Positions 12,305-23,310 of a stretch of 64,000 bases of DNA are shown piece after piece. Every line of letters starts with the position of its first letter. Within the stretch, counting starts at the first letter, position 1. A program made the position numbers and the translations under genes. The notes under the pieces were generated by a model. It had not been told where the DNA came from and did not search any database. It saw only the letters and a list, made by a program, of their open reading frames with translations. The stretch is from Yaniella sp. Its GTDB lineage: Bacteria; Actinomycetota; Actinomycetes; Actinomycetales; Micrococcaceae. The stretch lies in NCBI RefSeq assembly GCF_030453185.1, contig NZ_JAKDKW010000001.1:62001-126000 (forward strand), in the 5' to 3' direction.

Positions 12305-12332
12305 AAATGACTGCGCGTCCTGTCCTGCGTGG

Positions 12333-13580
12333 TTAGGAATCTTTTCGCGTGCCGAAAATTATCTCGTCCCAGCTTGGTACTGTGGGACGACGGCGGGGAC
12401 GACTTGGCTGCTCAGACTTCTTGAGCGCCTCTCTAGCTTCGTCATCTGCCATATCCTCAAATGCGTCAGTCTGGCCGTCGAGTTGTTGATCGGCGCCAAC
12501 ATGGTCGTTTGCTTCCGGCTCGTGGTCGCCTTGGCCTGCTATAACTTCTTGGCCATCCCAGTCGGCGGGGTCTTCGGCGTCAGCGTCGGACCAAGCAATC
12601 TCGTACTCAGTTGTCCATTCAGATTCGTCCTGTTCGAAATCACGCTTTGACTCGTCGTCTTGCGAGACGACCAATTTTGGTCGCAACTGTGCCGTGGGCT
12701 CTTCATCTCGAGTGATCATTGCGGCGAGTTCGTCGTCCGATTCTTCATCGACCCCTAAACGCTGGCCGCGCCGAGCGTGCAGGACATCTAGCAGCTCTTC
12801 ATGAGTTTCATGACCGGTATACGGGTGAGCCTTTTGCGAAGGTGTATCTGATTCGAGATCAAATGGGGCATCTGCCACGGTCGACAGACGATTTCTAGGC
12901 GATGTGGAAGCAACTGGAGAGTCGGCAGGTCCAAATTCGCTGAGGACTTGTGCCCAGCGGTTGGAATTCTCCAAATGCTGAGATTGCAGCTTATAGGACC
13001 ACAAGGCTGGGGGTGGATCGCCAATCGATGAATCACCGAGGCCCTGAATGGAGAAGTTTGCAGAAATTGTCCAGAGCGTGGAATCAGCTTCGCGCCAAGC
13101 GTCCCACTGGACCGACTCTGGGTCGAGGCCCATGGCTTCCAAGCGATGACTAACCATTTCGCCTAATAAAGCGGGTTCGTCCCCAAAAACTGCCTCATAA
13201 GCATGATTGCCCAACTGCGGTGCCGCAACTTCAAGCTCCTGGGCTTGTCGAGCGATCCAATCGCGTTCAGCGACGATCGGAGTGGCGTATACGTCGAGTC
13301 GATCTCGATCCATGTCGTAATGTGCCGCGAGTTCACCAACTGTGGCGCCCGCACGCAGCATCGCCTGGATCTCGCGAGGCGAGAGCTCGGTTGCAGCCTC
13401 GTCTGCGGCAGCTGCTGAGGGCCGCCCTATGGGGCGTGTGGCAGCGTTGCGCAGCGCGTCATTGATCGGCAAATAGAACTCTTCGCCGTCACTATTGGAT
13501 AGGACAAGCTCGTCGCCGTTGTCGGCGACTCCCACTAAACGAAGCCGACGAGCCGAATCGTGCTTGATAGATGAACCCAT
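12333..13580 (-). CDS. sepH: Septation protein SepH (DUF3071 family)
   Basis: LRLVGVADNGDELVLSNSDGEEFYLPINDALR, LSPREIQAMLRAGATVGELAAHYDMDRDRLDVYATPIVAERDWIA and C-terminal RPRRRPTVPSWDEIIFG; start placed at the internal Met (13580) rather than the longest ORF (13700). Confidence 0.85.
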   Translation of the reverse strand: MGSSIKHDSARRLRLVGVADNGDELVLSNSDGEEFYLPINDALRNAATRPIGRPSAAAADEAATELSPREIQAMLRAGATVGELAAHYDMDRDRLDVYATPIVAERDWIARQAQELEVAAPQLGNHAYEAVFGDEPALLGEMVSHRLEAMGLDPESVQWDAWREADSTLWTISANFSIQGLGDSSIGDPPPALWSYKLQSQHLENSNRWAQVLSEFGPADSPVASTSPRNRLSTVADAPFDLESDTPSQKAHPYTGHETHEELLDVLHARRGQRLGVDEESDDELAAMITRDEEPTAQLRPKLVVSQDDESKRDFEQDESEWTTEYEIAWSDADAEDPADWDGQEVIAGQGDHEPEANDHVGADQQLDGQTDAFEDMADDEAREALKKSEQPSRPRRRPTVPSWDEIIFGTRKDS

Positions 13581-13878
13581 GCAAGGCCTCCGAACGTATA
13601 CTACTTCTTTGTGAACTCTGCCATGAAAGGCAAGAGATTGCTTGGAATTGGCCCGGTGTGGCGTACTATTTCGCAGTTGGTTCAGACACATCATTGACAC
13701 GGGAATGTTTCGACTTGCAATGTGGGCAGCAATAAGGTTAGATCACCTCGAAAACGTTGAGTCAGAATCTGCCCAAGGTGAATCTGACTCACAGATGTCA
13801 AGTGACGTGATAGAACGTAGAGCACATCTGAACCACAGCATCAAAACATGATGTGACCACCTACCGAATGCGAGATTC

Positions 13879-14178
13879 ATGGCTACGGATTACGATGCCC
13901 CCCGCAAGAACGACGACGAGCTTCGCGAGGACTCCATCGAGGAACTCAAGAACCGCCGGACTGACACTCAGTCGGCTGTTGTAGATGAGGATGAAGCGGA
14001 AGCTGCTGAAGGATTTGAACTCCCTGGCGCCGATCTTTCTGATGAGGAATTGCAAGTCACCGTTCTCCCAGCACAGTCAGATGAGTTTACCTGTGCTTCT
14101 TGCTTCCTGGTACGTCACCGTTCCCAGGTCGCTTTAGAAGAAGACGGTATGCTCTACTGCACTGACTGTGAGGGCTAG
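13879..14178 (+). CDS. DUF4193 family protein (small zinc-ribbon-like protein)
   Basis: 99 aa; MATDYDAPRKNDDELREDSIEELKNRR; CxxC...CxxC (FTCASCFLVRHRSQ...YCTDCEG). Confidence 0.85.
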   Translation: MATDYDAPRKNDDELREDSIEELKNRRTDTQSAVVDEDEAEAAEGFELPGADLSDEELQVTVLPAQSDEFTCASCFLVRHRSQVALEEDGMLYCTDCEG

Positions 14179-14233
14179 ATTTGAAATGCGACATGCCGCA
14201 TAGTCGTTCAAAGTAAATACCAGTAAGAAACAA

Positions 14234-14271
14234 CAAAGGGGCTCTACCGTGTGCACACGGTTGCCCCTTTG
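14234..14271. terminator. Hairpin terminator-like inverted repeat, possibly bidirectional
   Basis: caaaggggc-tct-accgtgtgcacacggt-t-gcccctttg; between DUF4193 (+) and the DUF3093 gene (-). Confidence 0.7.
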
Positions 14272-14305
14272 CCTATTTCATAGCGGAATACGCGCTAGTT
14301 GAGAG

Positions 14306-14902
14306 CTATTTTCCCTGCTCTGTTGTATCTGAAGCTTGCTCAGCCTCTAATTGTTCGCGTTCAGCATCGATGAGCCACTGCGGGATTTCTTCTTCGTGAC
14401 CGATGTCGAGATCTTCTTGTACGTGCATTGACCCGCCAAGAAGGTTCGTGAGCTCTTCTGGCTTATTCGTTGAAGTCAGCCAGTACGGAGTGCGGTCCTG
14501 TCTGTCTTCAATCTGGATGCGAACGACAGGTTTGACCCAGCTGCGCAGGTGAAGATAAGCCAAGCCATGGAGCTTGGGCCCGCGTTGCTGAAAAGCGTCA
14601 TCGCCACGGTAACCGGTTACCGTTCCGACATGTTTTCGCTCAATAGTTGCACGGCCAACCTGCACATGGGTTGTAGTAACGCTGATATCTGTTGTTGTGG
14701 ATATCAGCACAAAGGCGGCGACGGCCGCTACTACAATCCCGGATCCGATGCCCCAGCTGGTTCCGAAAGGCGCCAGAGTTAGCCAACCGATCCCTCCGGC
14801 TAGTAACACCATTAGCCACATCGGCCATGTGGGCCGCAATTTCTCGTGATAAACGATCGGGGATCCGCCCGGTCCAATTCGCTTTTCAACATTTTCAGTC
14901 AT
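14306..14902 (-). CDS. DUF3093-like membrane protein
   Basis: 198 aa; YHEKLRPTWPMWLMVLLAGGIGWLTLAPFG; located next to dut. Confidence 0.72.
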   Translation of the reverse strand: MTENVEKRIGPGGSPIVYHEKLRPTWPMWLMVLLAGGIGWLTLAPFGTSWGIGSGIVVAAVAAFVLISTTTDISVTTTHVQVGRATIERKHVGTVTGYRGDDAFQQRGPKLHGLAYLHLRSWVKPVVRIQIEDRQDRTPYWLTSTNKPEELTNLLGGSMHVQEDLDIGHEEEIPQWLIDAEREQLEAEQASDTTEQGK

Positions 14903-15006
14903 ATTGTCCAGCCTACAGCTCCAGTTGATGCCTCCATCATTTTGGGCAATAGTGGCTCCTGGTGACTAGACTGTGACCTTGTACCACTGATATAAACTCC
15001 AGGAGC

Positions 15007-15504
15007 GTGCGCTACATGACAGCCACACCGTCCGACGCCAAGCACTCACCACATCAGCTCCGTATTGAGTTGAAGATGTTAGATGAGAGTATTGCCGCAC
15101 CTCGATATGCTCTGCCCGGTGATGCAGGAGCCGATCTCAGTACAACTGTTGACGTTTCACTGGCTCCAGGGGAGCGCCAACTGGTACCGACTGGCGTCGC
15201 GATGGCCATTCCTGAAGGATTTGCAGGTTTTATTCATCCCCGTTCAGGGCTAGCTGTAAGAGCAGGGCTGAGCGTGGTTAATGCCCCGGGAACAATCGAT
15301 GCTGGATATCGCGGCGAAATCAAAGTCCCATTGATCAATCTTGATCCTAGCGAGACGATCCATTTAGCGCGGGGTGAGCGAATCGCACAACTAGTCTTAC
15401 AACCTGTTTATCAGGCTGAGTTTACCGCCGTCGATGAACTGCCAGACTCCGTCCGAATGGATTCTGGCTTTGGGTCCACCGGAGGCTTTGTGCCAGGCCC
15501 CTAG
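15007..15504 (+). CDS. dut: dUTP diphosphatase
   Basis: 165 aa; PGDAGADLSTTVD, HPRSGLAVRAGLSVVNAPGTIDAGYRGEIKVPLINLD, RIAQLVLQPV, SGFGSTGGF. Confidence 0.97.
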   Translation: MRYMTATPSDAKHSPHQLRIELKMLDESIAAPRYALPGDAGADLSTTVDVSLAPGERQLVPTGVAMAIPEGFAGFIHPRSGLAVRAGLSVVNAPGTIDAGYRGEIKVPLINLDPSETIHLARGERIAQLVLQPVYQAEFTAVDELPDSVRMDSGFGSTGGFVPGP

Positions 15505-15547
15505 CCTGCACTACGGTCCTACTGAGTTATGAGGAGAGTTTTTCACG

Positions 15548-16258
15548 ATGCTTTTTGGACGCAATAGAAACGTTCAAGCTGAAACAGTCGTTTTACCGGA
15601 GCATTTGCGAGATCCAGAAGACGCACCTGCCGCCGACGAAAGACTAACGGGTCCATTTGATATTTCTGAGGTTGAGACTCGTGACTTCAGCAAGGGATAT
15701 ATGGATCTTGGGGCTATTAAAGTTCCGATGCGGAAAAAGGTCTCTTACCGTTTAGAACAAGAGCAAGCTAAAAATAAAGTTTTTGCTGTGTCGGCTGTGC
15801 ATGACAACTCCACTCTCCAAATACAGGCGTTTGCCGCACCGCATTCCGGTGGGCAGTGGAACGAGATCCGTCAGGAGATGTTCGACCAGAACAAATCCGC
15901 TAAAGGGGCCAAAGTCACCACCGAAGAAGGAGAGTTCGGTAAAGAGCTATTGATTCGGATCCCGGCAGAGCTACCTGACGGTCGCAAAGGCGAAAGAATT
16001 GCGCGGTTCCTAGGTGTCGATGGTCCTCGGTGGATGATCCGCGCAATGATCATGGGCAAGGCCGCACTGAACCAAGACCAAGCTGCGCTCCTATACGACA
16101 TATTGAAGAACACGGTGATTGATCGCGGCGAACAGCCGCTGCCAGCTCGGCAAATGCTGGAACTGACACCGCCAGAAAATGTGCAAGTTGCTATGCGAGA
16201 AGCAGCAGCACGTCGTCGTCAAGAGGCCAAAGCTCAACAACAAGCCAAGCAGAACTAA
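15548..16258 (+). CDS. DUF3710 family protein
   Basis: 236 aa; YMDLGAIKVPMRKKVSYRLEQ... LQIQAFAAPHSGGQWNEIR; typical gene downstream of dut in Actinobacteria. Confidence 0.82.
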   Translation: MLFGRNRNVQAETVVLPEHLRDPEDAPAADERLTGPFDISEVETRDFSKGYMDLGAIKVPMRKKVSYRLEQEQAKNKVFAVSAVHDNSTLQIQAFAAPHSGGQWNEIRQEMFDQNKSAKGAKVTTEEGEFGKELLIRIPAELPDGRKGERIARFLGVDGPRWMIRAMIMGKAALNQDQAALLYDILKNTVIDRGEQPLPARQMLELTPPENVQVAMREAAARRRQEAKAQQQAKQN

Positions 16259-16308
16259 GAATTGGTTCGGAACTTTTTTATCCTTACAAGCCGGAAACGA
16301 GCACAATA

Positions 16309-17055
16309 TTGACTCACGCTGATCAGCAGCCCGATGACAAGGACCCGCTCAAGCAGGTCGCTCAACGACTTGCCGGAAGCACATCCGTAACTTCTACTGG
16401 GGGCTTGGACCTGTTGGCCTCCGTTGGGGGCTTGCGAGGCATAGCTGAGGCGATCGTTCCCGCTCTTGTATTCTTGGTGACCTTCGTTGTCACTTCGGAT
16501 GTCTGGACATCTGCGATCTGGGCTGTGGGATTAGCCGCCCTAGCAAGTGTTCTGCGGCTTATACAGCGACAGCCCCTCACACAAGCGTTAGCGGGTGTCA
16601 TCGGAGTGGCAGTCTCGGCTGCAGTCGCGTTACTGCAGGGCGACGCCCGCGGTTACTACGTCATAGGCTTCTATGTTTCCGCAGCGTATGGACTTGCGTT
16701 CGCGATTTCTATGGCAGCCAAATGGCCAATTATGGGCCTCATCTATGGCTGGATCCGGGGCGAAGGTCTGGCCTGGCAGAAGGATCTTGTTCGACGACGA
16801 AAGTATCAGATCGCCACACTGCTCATGGTCTGTGTGTTTGCGACACGGCTCGTTGTTCAGCTGCCAATGTACTGGGCAGACGATGTCGTTGCACTCGGGG
16901 CCGCTCGTCTGGTGATGGGTGTGCCCCTGTATGCGCTTGTCTTGTGGTTCGGTTGGTTGGTATCGCGTCCTACACCGGTCGACAATACACAACGAAACAA
17001 CAAACGAGACGACGGCGAGTCGGCTGCAGATGCGGAGACAGATCCAAAAGTATGA
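16309..17055 (+). CDS. DUF3159 family membrane protein
   Basis: 248 aa; GLRGIAEAIVPALVFLVTFVVT, RRKYQIATLLMVCVFATRLVVQLPMYWAD; TTG start proposed. Confidence 0.8.
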   Translation: MTHADQQPDDKDPLKQVAQRLAGSTSVTSTGGLDLLASVGGLRGIAEAIVPALVFLVTFVVTSDVWTSAIWAVGLAALASVLRLIQRQPLTQALAGVIGVAVSAAVALLQGDARGYYVIGFYVSAAYGLAFAISMAAKWPIMGLIYGWIRGEGLAWQKDLVRRRKYQIATLLMVCVFATRLVVQLPMYWADDVVALGAARLVMGVPLYALVLWFGWLVSRPTPVDNTQRNNKRDDGESAADAETDPKV

Positions 17056-17200
17056 CCCTTCAAGACACAGTGATACATCACACACGGGCGAGGGCTACTA
17101 TGATGGTCAGGACATTGATAACTGAATTAGGCGTGAAAATCGGTTTGCCGAGATTCACAGAAACACAACACTCACATCACAATTTGAAGCAGGCCGATCA

Positions 17201-18679
17201 ATGACAAGCACAGGTTCACAAACTGCCGCGCATCTGGCAGCACATGACAAAGATGCTGGCCAGATTCTTACTCTTGAAGTTGGAGCAATGGCCCACGGGG
17301 GTCACTGTGTTGCTCGCCATGACGGCCGTGTCATCTTTGTACGACACGCAATTCCAGGCGAAATAGTCAACGCAGCCGTCACCTCTGGGGGAGATGACGC
17401 ACGATTCTGGCGAGCCGACACCGTATCGGTTGCCCGACCGTCAGAGTTTCGTCGTTCCCACCAGTGGAAACTCGCGGACGCGATTCGCGCACATGCCTCC
17501 GGACGCTATCCGGTAGGTGGGGCAGAATATGGGCACATCACTTTGGAACACCAGCGTCGGCTTAAGGCACAAGTGTTTCGGGATACGATGACTCGCATTG
17601 GAAAGCTCAACGTCGAGGCCCAAGTGGTGGGCATAGCCGAGGACGAACCAACGGGCCTGCATTGGCGCACCCGAAATGCTTTCGCTGTCACATCGGCAGG
17701 CCGTTTGGCGATGAATGTTCATCGTTCCGCCGCTGTAGTGCCAGTTCGCAACATCCCATTGGGTGTACGTCAGCTTGATGCGCTCCAGCTCTGGGACATC
17801 GATTTTAGCGGTGCAGGCCGTGTCGAAGTAGCAACTCCAGCCCACGGAGAAGAAGTCCTAGTCGTGATCTTCCCGCTGGAATCTGTAGGTGCCGATAAAA
17901 AACTTCTTGAGCAGCACATCGCCCAGTGGCGCAAACGAATGGTTCACCTACCGTCCAAAGTTTCGGTTGTAGTTGGCTTGCGTTCCAAACAGTTTGGCCC
18001 AGTAGAACTTGTCCGTCTCCGTGGCCGCACCTGGGTGAGCGAACTCGTAGAGACTCAAACATACGGTGCTCATCAATTCCGCATCTCTGGAGACGGTTTC
18101 TGGCAAGTCCACCGGGATGCACCCGAAACTCTGGTCAATGCAGTCATGGATGCTCTTGATACACAGCCCGGTCAGGTGATCGCTGATCTCTATGGCGGTG
18201 CAGGACTATTCTCCAAATTTATTGCGGATGGTGTTGGAGAGGACGGCGTGGTGCTGTCCGTTGAAGCCTCCCCGGGCGCGTCACGAGATGCACGAAAGAA
18301 TTTACACGATAAGAAACAAGCATTTGTGATCAATGGCCTTACCGATCGCATCATCGGGTCTTGGCTGCAAAATCCTGACGCGCCGCTCGAAAAGGGCGGC
18401 CTGGGTGGTCGACAGGTTGATGCTGTTGTGCTCGACCCACCTCGTTCTGGTGCGGGGCGCGCGGCCATCACAAGGATTCATCAGTTAGACGCTGAAAAAA
18501 TCGTGTACGTCTCGTGTGATCCAGCATCGTTTGCGCGAGACACAAAATGGTTGGTGGAGCACGGCTGGGAAATTGAGGAAAGTACCATTTATGACCTGTT
18601 CCCAGACACCTTCCATATGGAGACGGTGACGACCTTCCGCCCCTCCGCTGCTTTGAGACAATCACGCACTGACAGCTGA
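17201..18679 (+). CDS. Class I SAM-dependent RNA methyltransferase, TrmA/RlmD type with TRAM domain
   Basis: 492 aa; N-terminal TRAM (LEVGAMAHGGHCVARHDGRVIFVRHAIPGE), DLYGGAGLFS, VVLDPPRSGAG, VYVSCDPASFARD. Confidence 0.92.
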   Translation: MTSTGSQTAAHLAAHDKDAGQILTLEVGAMAHGGHCVARHDGRVIFVRHAIPGEIVNAAVTSGGDDARFWRADTVSVARPSEFRRSHQWKLADAIRAHASGRYPVGGAEYGHITLEHQRRLKAQVFRDTMTRIGKLNVEAQVVGIAEDEPTGLHWRTRNAFAVTSAGRLAMNVHRSAAVVPVRNIPLGVRQLDALQLWDIDFSGAGRVEVATPAHGEEVLVVIFPLESVGADKKLLEQHIAQWRKRMVHLPSKVSVVVGLRSKQFGPVELVRLRGRTWVSELVETQTYGAHQFRISGDGFWQVHRDAPETLVNAVMDALDTQPGQVIADLYGGAGLFSKFIADGVGEDGVVLSVEASPGASRDARKNLHDKKQAFVINGLTDRIIGSWLQNPDAPLEKGGLGGRQVDAVVLDPPRSGAGRAAITRIHQLDAEKIVYVSCDPASFARDTKWLVEHGWEIEESTIYDLFPDTFHMETVTTFRPSAALRQSRTDS

Positions 18680-18840
18680 CTCGCGTTAGAATAAGAGCCA
18701 CACCGCCCTCGCATGCGATGATCGGGCTGGGCGGTTCGCACCGGCAATGCCCTGAGGTGTCACCTGCATGCGTAGAGGGTCAGCGCTAACACAGGACAAA
18801 GGAATCGCCCTAAATACGGGCGGGAAAAGAGGAGTCCACT

Positions 18841-21546
18841 GTGACTACAGTAGATAGCTTCGGTTCCAAAGGCGTCTTGAACGTCGATGGTGCTGAGTAC
18901 GAAATTTTTCGACTCAACAAAGTCGAAGGTTCGCAGAAACTTCCCTACTCACTGAAAATTCTGCTAGAAAACCTGCTTCGCACTGAAGACGGTAAGAACA
19001 TCACCAAGGATCAGATTGAGGCACTAGCCAGCTGGGAGCCATCAGCTGATCCAAGTACCGAAATTCAGTTCACTCCGGCACGTGTCCTTATGCAGGACTT
19101 CACCGGTGTACCCTGTGTCGTTGACTTGGCGACCATGCGCGAAGCCATCACCGACCTTGGTGGCGACCCAACACTGGTGAACCCGCTGGCACCGGCCGAA
19201 CTGGTTATTGACCACTCGGTTCAGATTGATCACTTCGGTACCCCAGATGCCGTCGAGCGGAACGTTGAAATTGAATACCAGCGTAATGGTGAGCGTTACC
19301 AGTTCCTTCGCTGGGGACAAACCGCATTTGACGATTTCAAAGTGGTTCCTCCTGGCATGGGTATTGTCCACCAGGTCAACATTGAATACCTTGCACGCAC
19401 CGTTATGACTCGTGAAGTCGACGGGGTCCTGCGGGCCTACCCAGACACATGTGTTGGTACTGACTCCCACACCACCATGGTCAATGGTCTGGGCGTACTC
19501 GGCTGGGGCGTTGGCGGCATCGAGGCCGAAGCTGCAATGCTCGGCCAGCCAGTATCCATGCTGGTACCACGCGTGGTCGGCTTCAAGCTGACCGGTGAAA
19601 TTCCAGCTGGCGCTACGGCAACCGACGTCGTGCTAACCATTACCGAAATGCTGCGTGAACACGGCGCCGTTGGCAAATTCGTTGAGTTCTACGGTCAAGG
19701 CGTTGGTTCGGTACCACTGGCCAACCGTGCGACCATCGGTAACATGTCGCCAGAGTTCGGTTCGACCGCAGCCATGTTCCCAATTGATGACGTAACCCTG
19801 GACTACCTGCGCCTTACCGGTCGTTCTGAAGAGAACATCAAACTGGTTGAGGCCTACGCCAAAGAACAGGGTCTGTGGCACGATCCTTCGGACGAAGTCG
19901 AATATTCCGAATACATGGAACTGGACCTGTCAACGGTTGTTCCTTCAATCTCGGGTCCACGTCGTCCACAGGACCGCATCATTCTCGATGATTCCAAGGA
20001 CCAGTTCCGCAAGGATATTCATGACTTTGCGGACGCCGATGAAGCTGGCGTCGGTCGTCCATCACGGACCGCCGATGTTGCATTGAGCAACGGTAACGAA
20101 TTCGAGCTTGACCACGGTAAAGTTGCGATCGCCTCGATCACCTCGTGCACCAACACCTCGAACCCATCGGTCATGATGGCTGCTGCCGTGTTGGCACGCA
20201 ACGCCGTGGAGAAAGGTCTGACGTCGAAACCATGGGTCAAGACCTCCGTTGCACCAGGCTCGCGTGTGGTCACCGAATACTACGAAAAATCCGGTCTTAT
20301 TCCACACTTGGAAGAACTCGGTTTCTCCATCGTGGGTTACGGTTGCACGACTTGTATTGGTAACTCCGGGCCGCTTGCCCCAGAAATCTCCCAAGCCGTC
20401 AACGACAACGACCTTGCGGTCACTTCGGTACTCTCCGGTAACCGTAACTTCGAGGGACGCATCAACCCAGACGTCAAGATGAACTACCTGGCCTCACCAC
20501 CTCTGGTTGTTGCATATGCACTGGCCGGTACCATGGACTTCGACTTCGAGAACGATCCACTGGGACAAGACAGTGAAGGCAACGACGTCTTCCTGTCTGA
20601 GCTCTGGCCTGATCCAACCGAAGTACAGCAGATCATTGATCGTTCGATCGACACTGAAATGTTCAACGAAGAATACTCGACCATCTTCGACGGTGACCAT
20701 CGCTGGAAGGCACTCAACACTCCAGAAGGCAAAACCTTCGAGTGGGATCCAGAGTCAACCTACGTACGGAAACCGCCCTACTTCGAAGGCATGACTCTTG
20801 AACCAGAGCCAGTCCAAGACGTTGCTGGCGCGCGTGTTCTGCTGAAACTGGGTGACTCGGTAACAACCGACCACATTTCTCCCGCTGGTGCCTTCAAATC
20901 TGATACTCCAGCCGGCCGGTACCTCATTGAAAATGGTGTAGCCCGTAAAGACTTCAACTCCTACGGCTCCCGCCGTGGTAACCACGAAGTTATGATTCGC
21001 GGTACATTCGCAAACATTCGCATCCGTAACCAGATGCTAGACGGTGTTGAGGGTGGTTTCACTCGCGACTTCACTCAAGAAGGCGGACCGCAGGCATACG
21101 TCTATGACGCCGCTATGAACTACCAGGAAGAAGATATTCCACTGGTCGTTCTTGGTGGTAAGGAGTACGGCTCCGGTTCGTCACGTGACTGGGCAGCGAA
21201 GGGCACCGCACTCCTGGGTGTCAAGGCAGTAATCACCGAATCATTTGAGCGTATTCACCGTTCAAACCTGATTGGCATGGGTGTACTCCCGCTGGAATTC
21301 CCAGCAGGTGAGTCCGCAGACTCACTGGGACTGACCGGTACTGAGACCTTTGACATCACTGGTATCACCGAACTCAACAAGGGCGGCACCCCGGAGACCG
21401 TTCACGTCACCGCAACTAGCGAAGACGGCAACAAGGTCGAATTCGACGCTAAGGTACGCATCGATACTCCGGGCGAAGCTGACTACTACCGCAACGGTGG
21501 TATTCTGCAGTTCGTTCTACGTCAGATGGCTACTAAAAACGACTAG
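18841..21546 (+). CDS. acnA: Aconitate hydratase A
   Basis: 901 aa; [66 protein letters not shown]. Confidence 0.98.
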   Translation: MTTVDSFGSKGVLNVDGAEYEIFRLNKVEGSQKLPYSLKILLENLLRTEDGKNITKDQIEALASWEPSADPSTEIQFTPARVLMQDFTGVPCVVDLATMREAITDLGGDPTLVNPLAPAELVIDHSVQIDHFGTPDAVERNVEIEYQRNGERYQFLRWGQTAFDDFKVVPPGMGIVHQVNIEYLARTVMTREVDGVLRAYPDTCVGTDSHTTMVNGLGVLGWGVGGIEAEAAMLGQPVSMLVPRVVGFKLTGEIPAGATATDVVLTITEMLREHGAVGKFVEFYGQGVGSVPLANRATIGNMSPEFGSTAAMFPIDDVTLDYLRLTGRSEENIKLVEAYAKEQGLWHDPSDEVEYSEYMELDLSTVVPSISGPRRPQDRIILDDSKDQFRKDIHDFADADEAGVGRPSRTADVALSNGNEFELDHGKVAIASITSCTNTSNPSVMMAAAVLARNAVEKGLTSKPWVKTSVAPGSRVVTEYYEKSGLIPHLEELGFSIVGYGCTTCIGNSGPLAPEISQAVNDNDLAVTSVLSGNRNFEGRINPDVKMNYLASPPLVVAYALAGTMDFDFENDPLGQDSEGNDVFLSELWPDPTEVQQIIDRSIDTEMFNEEYSTIFDGDHRWKALNTPEGKTFEWDPESTYVRKPPYFEGMTLEPEPVQDVAGARVLLKLGDSVTTDHISPAGAFKSDTPAGRYLIENGVARKDFNSYGSRRGNHEVMIRGTFANIRIRNQMLDGVEGGFTRDFTQEGGPQAYVYDAAMNYQEEDIPLVVLGGKEYGSGSSRDWAAKGTALLGVKAVITESFERIHRSNLIGMGVLPLEFPAGESADSLGLTGTETFDITGITELNKGGTPETVHVTATSEDGNKVEFDAKVRIDTPGEADYYRNGGILQFVLRQMATKND

Positions 21547-21585
21547 TTACTAGTCGACGAGCCACGCGTCGAACATTCTGACGCC

Positions 21586-21632
21586 CGGATGGCCCGAAAC
21601 CCCACGTGGGTTTCGGGCCATCCGTTTCTTTT
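21586..21632 (+). terminator. Strong intrinsic terminator of acnA
   Basis: 17-bp perfect stem cggatggcccgaaaccc / gggtttcgggccatccg followed by tttcttttt. Confidence 0.93.
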
Positions 21633-21713
21633 TACACCTTTCCCGCTCAGAGCTGTAGAGTTTTGGTACACCCTTCAGCCAGCAACGCTAGGACGACTTT
21701 GACCATACTTCGC

Positions 21714-22202
21714 ATGTACCTTCACACCCCTGACTCAAAACGTCCGACGCACTATCGGGAAGCCTGGTGGGAAGAAGACACTAAAGAGTTCGTGCTGCAT
21801 TACGGCAAAGTGGGGGAGATAGGCACAACGAAAGTTGAATCGGTTTCCAATCCAAATGAGGCAGAAATGTTGCTGTCATCTTTTCTTGAACAGAGTCGAA
21901 ACGACAGCTACGTTGACGTCGTCGAAGTCGACCAAGACACCTTTACCGTGACGATCAAACAAAAGGGCAAAGAGCCTACCGCTGTGGAAATGACCAACGC
22001 GGAAAAGTTCCTCCAGGAATATACGGGCCTTCTTGCCTGGCGTGGTATCGGAGCAGTCGAGGACTGGGAATCAGTATCGGGTCAGGGAAAATTCGTTTTC
22101 AATGTTCGCACGGTGCACCGCAATAAAGCTATGAAGTTGGCTTCTCAGGCTGTACAAAAAACGGACTTTCGAGCAGATCGTCTGAGCACCGAAGGGCGCT
22201 AA
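21714..22202 (+). CDS. Conserved hypothetical protein, possibly WGR-like
   Basis: AWWEEDTKEFVLHYGKVGEIGTTKVESV; start placed at MYLHTPDSK (21714), since the longest ORF (21606) begins inside the acnA terminator. Confidence 0.5.
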   Translation: MYLHTPDSKRPTHYREAWWEEDTKEFVLHYGKVGEIGTTKVESVSNPNEAEMLLSSFLEQSRNDSYVDVVEVDQDTFTVTIKQKGKEPTAVEMTNAEKFLQEYTGLLAWRGIGAVEDWESVSGQGKFVFNVRTVHRNKAMKLASQAVQKTDFRADRLSTEGR

Positions 22203-22204
22203 CC

Positions 22205-23179
22205 ATGAAATTTCGACGTGTCGGTGATTCTGGGTTAGTCGTTTCAGCCATTGGTTTTGGCTGCAACAATCTCGGGCGTCCCAATTCTGCAACAGAGGAA
22301 GCAGGCGAGGCGATCCGAGTTGTGCAAGCTGCGGTGGACGCAGGGGTAACCTTCTTCGATACGGCAGATACGTACGGGAGATCTCCTGGTTTATCCGAAC
22401 AGTACCTTGGTCAAGCGCTGAAACCCGTGCGTGATCAGGTGATCATCGGCACGAAATTCGGTATGGATATGCGGGGTGCCAACGGGATGGACTTCGGCGC
22501 TCGAGGATCGCGACGCTACATCGTGCGGGCGGTAGAAGCCTCTTTGCGTAGGCTAGACACCGAATATATCGATCTACTGCAATACCACACCCCGGATAAC
22601 CTGACCCCTGTCGAGGAGACGCTGGCGGCACTCGATCAACTTATCTCAGACAGTAAAGTGCGATATATCGGGCATTCGAATATGTCTGGATGGCAAATGG
22701 CTCAAGCGCACTATGTTGCCAAGGAGCTCGGCCGAGAACGGTTTATCTCAGCACAAAATCATTATAATCTCATGGACCGCCGTGCAGAACTTGAGGTCCT
22801 GCCTGCCGCGATAACTTTTGGAATGGGTGTCTTTCCGTACTTTCCACTCAATAACGGTCTACTCACGGGAAAATATCGACCGGACGGAGGACCGGAAGGT
22901 TCTCGACTGTCATATGTACGTCAGCACATGGTCACCGATGCTGATTGGAACCAGCTGTCCCAGTATTCGAATTTCGCACAGGAACGTGGCATTACTGAAG
23001 TTGAGGCCTCCTTTAGCTGGTTAGCATCACAGCAACCTGTGGCGTCTGTTATTGCAGGAGCGACACGTGTGGCGCAAGTACAGCAAAATGCACGTGCTCT
23101 AGAATATGAAATGAACTCACAAGACCTTGCAATCCTCGATGAAATTTTCCCTCCAGCTGACCGCGTCGCCCTGTACTAA
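22205..23179 (+). CDS. Aldo/keto reductase
   Basis: 324 aa; TFFDTADTYGRSPGLSEQYLGQAL, SLRRLDTEYIDLLQYH, VASVIAGATRVAQVQQN. Confidence 0.95.
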   Translation: MKFRRVGDSGLVVSAIGFGCNNLGRPNSATEEAGEAIRVVQAAVDAGVTFFDTADTYGRSPGLSEQYLGQALKPVRDQVIIGTKFGMDMRGANGMDFGARGSRRYIVRAVEASLRRLDTEYIDLLQYHTPDNLTPVEETLAALDQLISDSKVRYIGHSNMSGWQMAQAHYVAKELGRERFISAQNHYNLMDRRAELEVLPAAITFGMGVFPYFPLNNGLLTGKYRPDGGPEGSRLSYVRQHMVTDADWNQLSQYSNFAQERGITEVEASFSWLASQQPVASVIAGATRVAQVQQNARALEYEMNSQDLAILDEIFPPADRVALY

Positions 23180-23310
23180 GAACTCAAAACAGGTTTGGAC
23201 AAAACCGTGGGCAATTTCGTTATACATGGCTGAACCGAAAGTAGCTCGAAATCGTTACTAGCATTATCAATATCACCACAACTCTCGGCGCCATCGCACT
23301 TGTCATCTTC

